In this document: piece by piece, positions 1 through 6,737 of the stretch
Layout: every line of letters starts with the position of its first letter
Position numbering within the stretch: position 1 is the first letter of the stretch
Source of the DNA: Roseilinea sp034431495
Lineage (GTDB): Bacteria; Chloroflexota; Anaerolineae; J036; Brachytrichaceae
Reading direction: 5' to 3'
DNA: 10,402 nt
Assembly (NCBI GenBank): GCA_034431495.1
Contig: DAOUDB010000016.1
Span: forward strand, 1 to 10,402
Notes under the pieces: model-generated
Seen by the model: the letters and a program-made list of their open reading frames with translations, nothing else
Databases searched by the model: none
What the model was told of the DNA's origin: nothing
Position numbers and translations under genes: made by a program

Positions 1-3000
1 AGACAGTGGCCTGCGCGCCGGCGTGTCGGCTGGTGCGTCCCTGGCCGGCTCGCTTGCGCGCTCGCTCATGCGTTCGACCTGCCACACACAGGCGACCGGC
101 GCGCTAATGCTCAGCAGAAGCCATGCCTGAATGTAGAACTTGAACACCGTGTTCATGCGCCCGATGTCGCCGCGCAATGTGAACAGTTCCACGAACACAG
201 TCAGCGCGAATGCCCCGGCGGTCATCAGCCACAGCACGCGGGTGGGGCCGGCTGTGCCCGGCATCGCCGCCGCCAGCATCGCCAGGGCTATCATGGGCAC
301 AGCCACGACGGCAACCGGCGCGTTCTGCGCTGCCAGCGCAAGCGCGAGCGCCGCCGTTGCGCCGGCAATCACCACACTGACCGCGATCCATCTGCCCCGC
401 GTCTGCTGTGGCGCGCGCCGGAGTGTGGCCCAGATGCTCCATGCAAAGTAGACGATGAGCGGAATCAGAAACACGCCGTAGATGGTGCGATAGACAGCCA
501 GCGGCGTTGTCTCGGCTTGCCAGCGGTCGATCTGGTTGTAGGCCGAGCCGTAGTTCTCCAGATAGGGCACGTAGAACGCGCGCGTGAGGACGACGAAGAC
601 GATCATGGCCGGCAGCGCCATGCGCGCGAATGTGCCAATCCAGGAGCGTCCCGCGCATCTCGCTTCGTGCGCTGCGCCAATCGCAATGGCCGCCAGGGTC
701 AGCAGCAGATAAACGGGATAGTCCCATGAGTTGGTCGGCCACAATGCGCCGACCACCAGCGCGGCCATGCCTATGCTGAACCAGCGCCGCGCGCCGCCGG
801 CCAGCGCGAGCGCCAGCGCCACTGCCAGATATGCGAGCGGCATGGCGATCATGTGCGCGTGCAGGTCGGCATACAGGAACGTGAACTGCGGAAACTCGGC
901 AATCGGCACGGCCTCGTGCAGGCGGGTGGGATTCCAGTACGGCCAGTTGGGGTAGATGGGCAGTGGCTGACCCTGTACCCATTTGAGGATACCGTTGAGC
1001 GTGGCGACCAGCGCAGGTGTTCCATCCTCGATGCCGCCCAGTTTCTGCCAGGCCGGCAAGATCACATCTGGTTGACCCCAGTTGCCGATGCCCACGACGA
1101 AAATAGCAGCCAGCGTGCCGGCAACGATGGCGCGATTGGTTCGCGCGGGTGAGTGCGCTGTTCTGGGTTGTCCTGCGCGCCAGGCATAGAACGACGCGCC
1201 CAGGCCGAACGCGCCGCACGCGGTCAGGCCGAACAGCGTTGGCACAGCCAGGTTGTAGGCAATGGCCGGGTCGATACCCAGCGCTTTGATCGGCGCGCCG
1301 ATCAGCACGAAGCCAAAGTAGTAATAGTTGATGTAGCCGCCGGCAAACCATGGGTCGTATGGCGGGAAGTAGCTGGACTTCAGCACAGCGTTGAGGTAGG
1401 CGAAGTCCATCGGTTTTTCGCCGCCCATGTACGGATGCCACAGGTCGGGGTTGCCGGCGCGCACCAGCAGCCACAGCCCAAAGCCGATCAGGAATACCAG
1501 CTCTGCGGCGAGGATGACGCCGGCGCGCGCTTTGAGCAGCGCGCCTAGCTCGCGCCGATAGCGCCACCAGAGGAACAGGCCGGCGACTCCCAGCACAGCC
1601 ACCACCGCCCAGATTTGGGCCGGCGTGAACATGGCGATCTTCGTGCTGCCCAGCCACCACGCCACGAATGCCACCAGCAGCAGGCCGAGCACTTTGCTGA
1701 AGGCGTAGCCACCGTCGAGCAATTTCGGATTTTGGATTTTGGATTGTGAATTGTGAATTGCGGCGAAGAGCAGCGGGAAGGCGGCCAGACCGAGCGACTC
1801 GATCAAGGCCAGCCAGGCCAGCACGGCCAGCGCCTGGGACTGGTTGAGCGGCGACTGGCGCGGGAACAGCTCGCGCCATGTGCCGCCGGCTTGTTGCGCT
1901 GCGCGCGTCGTGTCGTCGAGCAACATGCCGCGCGGCGTGTTCACTGCTTGTAGCGGCGTCTGCCGGATCACGCGCGTCAGATCGTATTTGCCCAGCACTT
2001 GTTCTGCCAGCGCGCGCGAATAGGCCGGCGTCTTGCGGAAGATCAACACGCGCGGATGGTCGTACACCGAGAAGGCTTCTTCGGCGGTCGGGTAGGGCGC
2101 CCAGATGCCTGCCGGTGTGCCTTGCGTGTTCGGACTGCGGCGCAACGGCTGCGGCATTTCCTGATCGTTGAAGAGCAGCGGGCCAATGCGCGGGAACGAG
2201 TGGAAGTCGGCGGCCAACTCGAACCCCAGCTCGCCGGTGAACAGCGCGCGATAGTACTCGGTTGCCATCGGAAAGCGCCACGGCAGGCGGGGGATCGAGC
2301 CGTACAGCCGGTTGCTCGACAACACCAGATAGTCTGCTTCGTCGAGCCAGTTCAACACCTGCGGCAACTTCTCCGGCGTGTCTTCGGCGTAATTCTGAAT
2401 CTGGCCGTCGCTGCTGGATGACAGGCCGACGTAGTACATGCCGTAGGCGTCTTTGCCCGGCAGGTTGCGCGGCACCGCGTCGTCCCAGTGCTCATTGGCG
2501 ACAACGCTGGTGCTGGCGATCAGGTCGTCGCCGGCGATGTGCTCGAAAGCAATCAGGTACATGCGCCCGCGTGGGATATCGGGGAAACGCATGGTGGGAT
2601 TGTCCGGGCTGACGACGGTGCGCGCCATGGCGATTTCCTGGCCGGTTGCCGGGTCGATCAGCGTCGCCAGCAGGTCGCCGACGCCCTGGAGTTTATTGAG
2701 CGTCAATCGTAAAACGCCGCTGTTGTCGGGCCGGCTGCTATCTGCGCTGCCGACTGCGCCTTCTGTTGTCTCGGCGCGCAGCAACACGGTCTGCGACTGG
2801 CCGGGGGTCAGGCTAAGCGTGCGCAAGGGAAGCTGATACCGGGCTGTGACGGCGCCGTCGTCATCCAGCCACTCGGCGGTCAGTGCGGTGGGGATGTTTT
2901 CATAGGCCCAGTACGTGGCAGCCAGGCGTGATACAGGTTGGCGGTAAATCGTGGTGAAGGCCAGCGCCCACACCAGTGTGCCGACCAGCACGACCCCGAT

Positions 3001-4545
3001 CAGGATGGCCGGGTTGAGCAGGCCGGCCACTATGCGCCGGGCGTCCCTGCCTGCGCGCCGGAATTGTCCCCCGCGCCATAGTGCAATCAGCCACACTGCG
3101 GCCAGCAAGCACAGCACCGGGTAGATCGGCAGCAGGTAGCGCATCGACTTGGTCCATTGTGTGCTCTGGTACACGAAGTATGCGCCGCCCCACAGCACCG
3201 GGATCAGGTAAGCCCACCAGCGCCGGCCACGCCATAGCTGGCGCAGGCCGGCCAGCAAGCCGGCACAGGCCGCCAGCCCCAGCGGAATGCCCATGCCCCA
3301 GAACACCAGGTTGATGAGTGGGAACACAATCGGCGTGCGATTGGCCCACTGGTGGCCGAAGGGCACATCGATCGTGCCGTTGACGAATCCCTGCGCCAGC
3401 GCCAGTTTCTGAATCCAGCGCCCCGAAGGCGCCAAAAGCACGCGCACGGGCTCGGGCAGATTGGCGGCCAGCGCGCACACGCGGTTGAGCAGGTCGCCCG
3501 ATTGCCCGGCGCACTGGGCAAGCGTCAACTCAAACTCGGACTGGCTGCTGCCCACGAAGGCGTAGGGCTGGGCCACGCGGAAGGCGGCGAAGGTTCCCAC
3601 GCCGGCCAGAACCAGCGCGGCGAACGTGCGCCAGATGGGGGCCGGCCCGCGCGATCGGTCACGCGCCAGAGCGACGATGCCGCTCAGCACGATCAGCGGA
3701 ATCAACGGCCACACGCTGATCTTGCTGGCCAGCGCACAGCCGGCCATGATGCCGGCCACCAGACCATCGGCAAGCAAGCTGAAACCGGCGGTGATGGATG
3801 ACCGACGATTGCCGACCGACGATTGCCGCGTAACCATGCGCGCGCAGAAGTACAGCGTAAGCATGGTGAACAACACGGCCATGCTGTCCACGGTGTAGAA
3901 ATGCGCCGACTGAATTTGCAGCACTGCGGCCCCGCTGAGCGCCGTCGCCAGCAGCCCAACCCGCCAGCCAAACAGCCGTCGGCCTGTCAGGAAGAGTGTG
4001 AGCAGGGTCAGCAGGTCGGCCAGCGCAGAGATGGCCCGCCCGATCAATGTGGTGGGGGTGAAGCCGGTGAATGTACCGCGCTGGCACTCAACCGCTTCCT
4101 CACCGAGGAGCAGTTGGGCGATCAGGCGTGGGGCAGCGGCAACGCCGGCGGGCGCAGCCGGCTGGGTCTGCGCGTCGCGCGAAATGCAGCCGCTGTCCAG
4201 CCATTCTGCGGCAAAGCGCCCCACGAACAGAGGCAGCGTGCCGTACACATAGTCGCGCCCCCAACTGGTGTTGAACGGGTTGAGCGGCGACGCGCCAGAG
4301 TCGAAATATTCGCTCAGGTTCTGCGGTGTGCGGACGGTGCTGGCCAGCACGCCTACATAGCGTTCGTCGGGATGAAGCAGCTGGTCTTCGTCCCAGTTGA
4401 GGCCGGTGAAACGCAACCAGCCGGCGACCACAAGGATGGCGATCAACAGGGCTGTGCGGGCCAGGGATCGCGCGCGCCGGAGTCTGGCATTGACGACGCG
4501 GCTTGCGCCGACCTCGGCTGGATTGGGCGAAGCTACATCAGACAT
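1..4545 (-). CDS. GT39-like glycosyltransferase / DUF2298 (Chlor_Arch_YYY) membrane fusion protein, 3' end beyond window
   Basis: The frame is open from ATG 4545 to position 1 (1515 codons, no stop), so the C-terminus is outside the window. An in-frame stop at 4570-4572 makes 4545 the first ATG. Residues 1-535 look like a GT-C/PMT_2 (GT39) glycosyltransferase: a first membrane helix at about 30-46, an acidic loop WDEDQLLHPDERY (51-63), SAHFYTVDSM (213-222), HQWANRTP (398-405), and many hydrophobic segments. Residues 540-895 are a soluble, probably extracytoplasmic domain (ADYLVLSSNRLYGSIPRLP 737-755; VYDHPRVLIFRK 827-838). Residues 900-1490 carry the DUF2298 hallmarks: FPPYDPWFAGGYINYYYFG (1060-1078), EFPQFTFLYADLHAHM (1217-1232), PTNSWDYP (1270-1277) and RGDIGRMNTVFKFY (1458-1471). 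Family knowledge suggests lipid-linked sugar transfer at the membrane; substrate and acceptor are unknown, and DUF2298 itself is uncharacterised. Two heptamer repeats are translated within it. Frame and family are secure; function is inferred. Confidence 0.93.
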   Translation of the reverse strand, partial: MSDVASPNPAEVGASRVVNARLRRARSLARTALLIAILVVAGWLRFTGLNWDEDQLLHPDERYVGVLASTVRTPQNLSEYFDSGASPLNPFNTSWGRDYVYGTLPLFVGRFAAEWLDSGCISRDAQTQPAAPAGVAAAPRLIAQLLLGEEAVECQRGTFTGFTPTTLIGRAISALADLLTLLTLFLTGRRLFGWRVGLLATALSGAAVLQIQSAHFYTVDSMAVLFTMLTLYFCARMVTRQSSVGNRRSSITAGFSLLADGLVAGIMAGCALASKISVWPLIPLIVLSGIVALARDRSRGPAPIWRTFAALVLAGVGTFAAFRVAQPYAFVGSSQSEFELTLAQCAGQSGDLLNRVCALAANLPEPVRVLLAPSGRWIQKLALAQGFVNGTIDVPFGHQWANRTPIVFPLINLVFWGMGIPLGLAACAGLLAGLRQLWRGRRWWAYLIPVLWGGAYFVYQSTQWTKSMRYLLPIYPVLCLLAAVWLIALWRGGQFRRAGRDARRIVAGLLNPAILIGVVLVGTLVWALAFTTIYRQPVSRLAATYWAYENIPTALTAEWLDDDGAVTARYQLPLRTLSLTPGQSQTVLLRAETTEGAVGSADSSRPDNSGVLRLTLNKLQGVGDLLATLIDPATGQEIAMARTVVSPDNPTMRFPDIPRGRMYLIAFEHIAGDDLIASTSVVANEHWDDAVPRNLPGKDAYGMYYVGLSSSSDGQIQNYAEDTPEKLPQVLNWLDEADYLVLSSNRLYGSIPRLPWRFPMATEYYRALFTGELGFELAADFHSFPRIGPLLFNDQEMPQPLRRSPNTQGTPAGIWAPYPTAEEAFSVYDHPRVLIFRKTPAYSRALAEQVLGKYDLTRVIRQTPLQAVNTPRGMLLDDTTRAAQQAGGTWRELFPRQSPLNQSQALAVLAWLALIESLGLAAFPLLFAAIHNSQSKIQNPKLLDGGYAFSKVLGLLLVAFVAWWLGSTKIAMFTPAQIWAVVAVLGVAGLFLWWRYRRELGALLKARAGVILAAELVFLIGFGLWLLVRAGNPDLWHPYMGGEKPMDFAYLNAVLKSSYFPPYDPWFAGGYINYYYFGFVLIGAPIKALGIDPAIAYNLAVPTLFGLTACGAFGLGASFYAWRAGQPRTAHSPARTNRAIVAGTLAAIFVVGIGNWGQPDVILPAWQKLGGIEDGTPALVATLNGILKWVQGQPLPIYPNWPYWNPTRLHEAVPIAEFPQFTFLYADLHAHMIAMPLAYLAVALALALAGGARRWFSIGMAALVVGALWPTNSWDYPVYLLLTLAAIAIGAAHEARCAGRSWIGTFARMALPAMIVFVVLTRAFYVPYLENYGSAYNQIDRWQAETTPLAVYRTIYGVFLIPLIVYFAWSIWATLRRAPQQTRGRWIAVSVVIAGATAALALALAAQNAPVAVVAVPMIALAMLAAAMPGTAGPTRVLWLMTAGAFALTVFVELFTLRGDIGRMNTVFKFYIQAWLLLSISAPVACVWQVERMSERASEPARDAPADTPARRPLS
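1722..1760. repeat. AT-rich heptamer tandem repeat inside the membrane-protein gene
   Basis: Reading the plus strand from 1722, five consecutive 7-bp units occur: ATTTCGG, ATTTTGG, ATTTTGG, ATTGTGA, ATTGTGA, then a partial ATTG. Every unit begins ATT. The block is far more AT-rich than the gene around it. Its 39 bp equal 13 codons and keep the frame, encoding a polar stretch IHNSQSKIQNPK (930-941) between two hydrophobic segments. It resembles the short tandem heptamer (STRR-type) repeats described in cyanobacteria and seen in other bacteria. Confidence 0.85.
3800..3827. repeat. perfect 14-bp direct repeat (two 7-mers) inside the membrane-protein gene
   Basis: GACCGACGATTGCC occurs twice back to back (3800-3813 and 3814-3827). 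On the minus strand each unit reads as two 7-mers, GGCAATC and GTCGGTC. It encodes the basic/serine-rich loop around QSSVGNRRSS (241-250), directly after a hydrophobic segment of the glycosyltransferase half. The period is a multiple of 7, as in the other heptamer block of the same gene. Confidence 0.85.
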
Positions 4546-4553
4546 GAGCGCAT
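4533..4553 (-). CDS. possible leader mini-ORF (MRSCLM) overlapping the start of the membrane-protein gene
   Basis: On the minus strand an AGGA (4563-4560) lies 6 nt before an ATG at 4553-4551, which is textbook Shine-Dalgarno spacing. That ATG reads only six codons (MRSCLM) to a TAG at 4535-4533 and overlaps the start of the large gene (ATG 4545) in another frame. The same AGGA is 14 nt from ATG 4545, too far for normal use. The arrangement could give translational coupling, or it could be chance in a lineage that depends little on Shine-Dalgarno pairing. Confidence 0.2.
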   Translation of the reverse strand: MRSCLM

Positions 4554-4663
4554 GGGTGATCCTGCGTGTTCAGAATTGGTTGCATGAGTGGCGACACTGT
4601 GTGTTGGTTCGATCATGAGATACCGAGACGCAGCAATCTGGCGGATTCTAACCCAAACATACT
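4546..4663. promoter_or_regulatory. divergent intergenic region between the membrane-protein gene and the TPR regulator
   Basis: This 118-bp gap separates two divergent start codons and must hold the promoter of the minus-strand gene and probably that of the plus-strand gene. It is less GC-rich than its flanks. A TAGAAT (-10-like, 5 of 6 matches) reads on the minus strand at 4650-4645, but I see no convincing -35 for it. A pair of TTGGTT...ATGAG direct repeats lies in the middle. No terminator and no RNA gene is visible. Confidence 0.45.
4576..4619. promoter_or_regulatory. candidate operator: two TTGGTT-n-ATGAG direct repeats
   Basis: Two copies of a composite motif occur on the plus strand: TTGGTTGCATGAG (4576-4588) and TTGGTTCGATCATGAG (4604-4619). 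The TTGGTT halves start 28 bp apart and the gap to ATGAG is 2 or 5 bp. Placement in the middle of a divergent intergenic region next to a putative DNA-binding protein fits an operator, but two imperfect copies could arise by chance. Confidence 0.25.
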
Positions 4664-6736
4664 ATGCCGGTCGCCTGCGAAACCCCGATAGAATACGTCC
4701 GTCTCATGAGCGGTGACGAATCTCTGTTGGCGTTGGGCGACCAGGAGTTCGAGGCGATTGTTGCGGAAGCCTATCGCCTGCGCCGCACCGGCGATGTGCT
4801 GAGCCTGGCGACCTCGGCGCTGGCGCATAGCACACTCGTCGAGCCGTGCTTTCTGGTCGGCGAGCCGGTCACGACCGATGTGCGCGGCCGGGCGATGCAG
4901 TCGCTGTTGCAATGGGCGGCGGAAAGGCTTCAGCCGGGCGGCAGTCATAGCTGGACGGCCACCCACTGGCGCTCGTACAACATCCTGATGTCGTTGTTCA
5001 TTCATGGCAAGCGTGTGTCAGAGCTGGCTGAGCTGATGGCGATCTCTGAGCAGACGCTGTATCAGTTGCGCGGGCAGGCCATCGCCGGCGCGGCGCGGGT
5101 GTTGCGCGAGGAACTGCGCCATCCGGCCGATGCCGCTGGCCGCCGGGTGGCTTCGCTGGCCAATCGCTATGCCCGGCACTCACCCGACGAGCAGAAGTTG
5201 CTGCGCCTGGTTGCGGTGTTCGAACACCAAATCCCGGCCAGTCTGTTGTACACACTCGGTGAAGAAGCCGGCGTCGCCGATGTGCAGGCGTGTGTGCGCG
5301 GGCTGGTCTCGGCCAATCTGCTGGTGAGCACTGATCAGGGCACCGACTTTCTGGCGCGACCCGACATGCGCCAATACCTGCTGAGCCTGCTGTTGCCCGA
5401 GGAGCGCCGGCGCTGGCACTATGCCGCCGGCGAGCACTATCGCGCGCAGGACATGTTTCTCGACGCGGCGGGGCATTTCCGGCTGGCCGGGGCGCACGAG
5501 TCTGCGGCGCAGGCGATCATCGACCACTGGCGCGACATTCTCGACAATCTTCAGATCGAGGAGCTGCGCGATTGTCTGCGCGAGTTCCGCCAGAAGGATG
5601 TGTCGCCGCTGGCATGGGCGCGATTGAAAATCATCGCCGGCGAAGTAGCCGAGGCGCTCGACGATGTGGATACTGCGCTGGCCGAGTACCAACAGGCGCT
5701 GGGTGCGACTGATCCGCACACCAAAGCGCTGGCTTACTATCGTCGCGCGAAAGTCCTTGAGTTGAAAGACATTGATGAGTCGCTGGCGCACTATGGCTAT
5801 GGCATCCAGTTTCTGACCGAGCGCAGCCCGCGCGATCCGTTGCTCACCCGCATGTATATCGACATGGCGTGGATCTTCATCCAGGAGCGCCAGGATTTTG
5901 CGAAGGCGGAAGCCAATCTGAACTATGCAGAGCGGCATTGCGACAGTGCCGACCGCGAGACGTGGGCCGATCTGCACAATGCGTGGGGCGAGTTGTTCTA
6001 TCGACGTGGCGATCTGGGTGCGGCGATCGAACATCACTGGCAGGGCTGGCTGGCTGCGAAGGAAATCAACAACGCGGAGCGTCAGATGCGCGCCGCGCAC
6101 AATCTGGGGCAGATCTACGTCGAACTGGGCAAATACGATCAGGGGCTGGACTACTTGCAAGAAGGCAAGCAGCTTGCGGTCAAAGCTGGCAACCGCAAGC
6201 TCGAGGCGGTGTGCGAGCGCAGCATCGGTGTATGCCGCTTCTGGTTGCGCGACTATGCCGGCGCGATTGAGTGCTATCGCCGCGCGCGCGATATCTTCGT
6301 GGAGATGAAGAACGATAACTGGCTGGCGCATACGTGCTGCGATCTGGCTGAGGCACACGCCGAGTTGGGCGATGTGGCGGAGAGCCGGCGCTACCACGCC
6401 GAGGGGCGCCGCATTGCAGAATCGCTGGGCGGCGAACGGTTGCTGGGTGAATTTGACGCGCTGGCTCGCAAGTACCCGGCGTTGAGCGAGCAGGCCGGCC
6501 AATTGTCCGAGCGCCAGCTCAAGGCGCTAGAGTTCGCGCGCGCGTCGGGCGCCGTCACGAATCGCGATTATCAGCGCATCACCGGCATGTCGCAGAAGCA
6601 GACGGTGCGCGATCTGACCGATCTGGTGCATCGAGGGTTGCTGGTGCGTGTGGGGAACGGTCGCGCCACACGCTACATTGTGTCGCCTGGACACGCCCTC
6701 CCGCAGGATGTGCGCCCTGAATCTGCGGGAGGGTGA
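4664..6736 (+). CDS. TPR-repeat regulator with N-terminal HTH-like segment and C-terminal winged helix, no NTPase domain
   Basis: The protein is 690 aa from ATG 4664; an alternative start is ATG 4706 (676 aa, MSGDES...). Neither has a clear Shine-Dalgarno site. Residues 108-150 look like a helix-turn-helix (VSELAELMAISEQTLYQLR, 118-136). Residues about 160-300 resemble the winged-helix and helical region that follows the ATPase in MalT/STAND-type regulators, but no Walker A (GxxxxGK[ST]) or Walker B is present anywhere. About seven TPR-like helical pairs follow with a 39-40 residue period, starting near 316, 354, 394, 433, 473, 512 and 552. Residues 614-673 form a winged helix (LSERQLKALEFA; NRDYQRITGMSQKQTVRDL; GRATRYIV) like those ending RecG-like/AlbA-type or Fic-associated regulators. 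There is no signal peptide, so it is probably a cytoplasmic DNA-binding protein whose TPRs sense a partner. It is divergent from the glycosyltransferase fusion and convergent with the protease. The coding call is firm; the regulatory role is inferred. Confidence 0.9.
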   Translation: MPVACETPIEYVRLMSGDESLLALGDQEFEAIVAEAYRLRRTGDVLSLATSALAHSTLVEPCFLVGEPVTTDVRGRAMQSLLQWAAERLQPGGSHSWTATHWRSYNILMSLFIHGKRVSELAELMAISEQTLYQLRGQAIAGAARVLREELRHPADAAGRRVASLANRYARHSPDEQKLLRLVAVFEHQIPASLLYTLGEEAGVADVQACVRGLVSANLLVSTDQGTDFLARPDMRQYLLSLLLPEERRRWHYAAGEHYRAQDMFLDAAGHFRLAGAHESAAQAIIDHWRDILDNLQIEELRDCLREFRQKDVSPLAWARLKIIAGEVAEALDDVDTALAEYQQALGATDPHTKALAYYRRAKVLELKDIDESLAHYGYGIQFLTERSPRDPLLTRMYIDMAWIFIQERQDFAKAEANLNYAERHCDSADRETWADLHNAWGELFYRRGDLGAAIEHHWQGWLAAKEINNAERQMRAAHNLGQIYVELGKYDQGLDYLQEGKQLAVKAGNRKLEAVCERSIGVCRFWLRDYAGAIECYRRARDIFVEMKNDNWLAHTCCDLAEAHAELGDVAESRRYHAEGRRIAESLGGERLLGEFDALARKYPALSEQAGQLSERQLKALEFARASGAVTNRDYQRITGMSQKQTVRDLTDLVHRGLLVRVGNGRATRYIVSPGHALPQDVRPESAGG
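4689..4694 (+). promoter_or_regulatory. weak -10-like box ahead of an alternative start of the TPR regulator
   Basis: TAGAAT matches TATAAT at 5 of 6 positions and ends 11 bp before an in-frame ATG at 4706. Transcription from it would begin around 4701 and give a nearly leaderless mRNA using ATG 4706. No -35 element is evident. If the box is real, the upstream ATG at 4664 would not be transcribed. Confidence 0.22.
6694..6735. terminator. bidirectional hairpin at the convergent gene ends
   Basis: CCCTCCCGCAG (6696-6706) and CTGCGGGAGGG (6723-6733) form a perfect 11-bp GC-rich stem with a 16-nt loop; a G-U and a C-G pair can extend it to 6694-6735. It covers the last codons of the TPR regulator and ends within its TGA (6734-6736), 2 bp from the stop of the protease gene. 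No T-run follows on either strand, so it is not a canonical intrinsic terminator. It may block transcription from both sides or protect 3' ends. Confidence 0.55.
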
Positions 6737-6737
6737 C

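Noticed and set aside
104..2281. 725-aa open frame on the minus strand
   Set aside because: It is the shifted frame of the true minus-strand gene, which is open through the same DNA and shows DUF2298 motifs and membrane helices. The 725-aa translation is Arg/Ala-rich with no recognisable domain.
2900..4087. Minus-strand open frames of 204, 142, 105 and 89 aa
   Set aside because: All are out of frame with the GT39-like half of the membrane protein, which runs continuously here; their translations are Arg/Pro/Ala-rich noise.
3823..4587. 254-aa plus-strand open frame
   Set aside because: It is antisense to the N-terminal part of the GT39-like protein, rich in Gln/Arg/Gly, with no domain.
4613..5005. 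130-aa minus-strand open frame reaching into the divergent intergenic region
   Set aside because: It lies almost wholly opposite the N-terminus of the TPR regulator, has no motif, and would occupy the regulator's promoter.
5180..6502. 440-aa minus-strand open frame antisense to the TPR regulator
   Set aside because: It is the mirror of a TPR gene with GC-biased codons; Leu/Ala/Arg/Gln-rich with no coherent domain.
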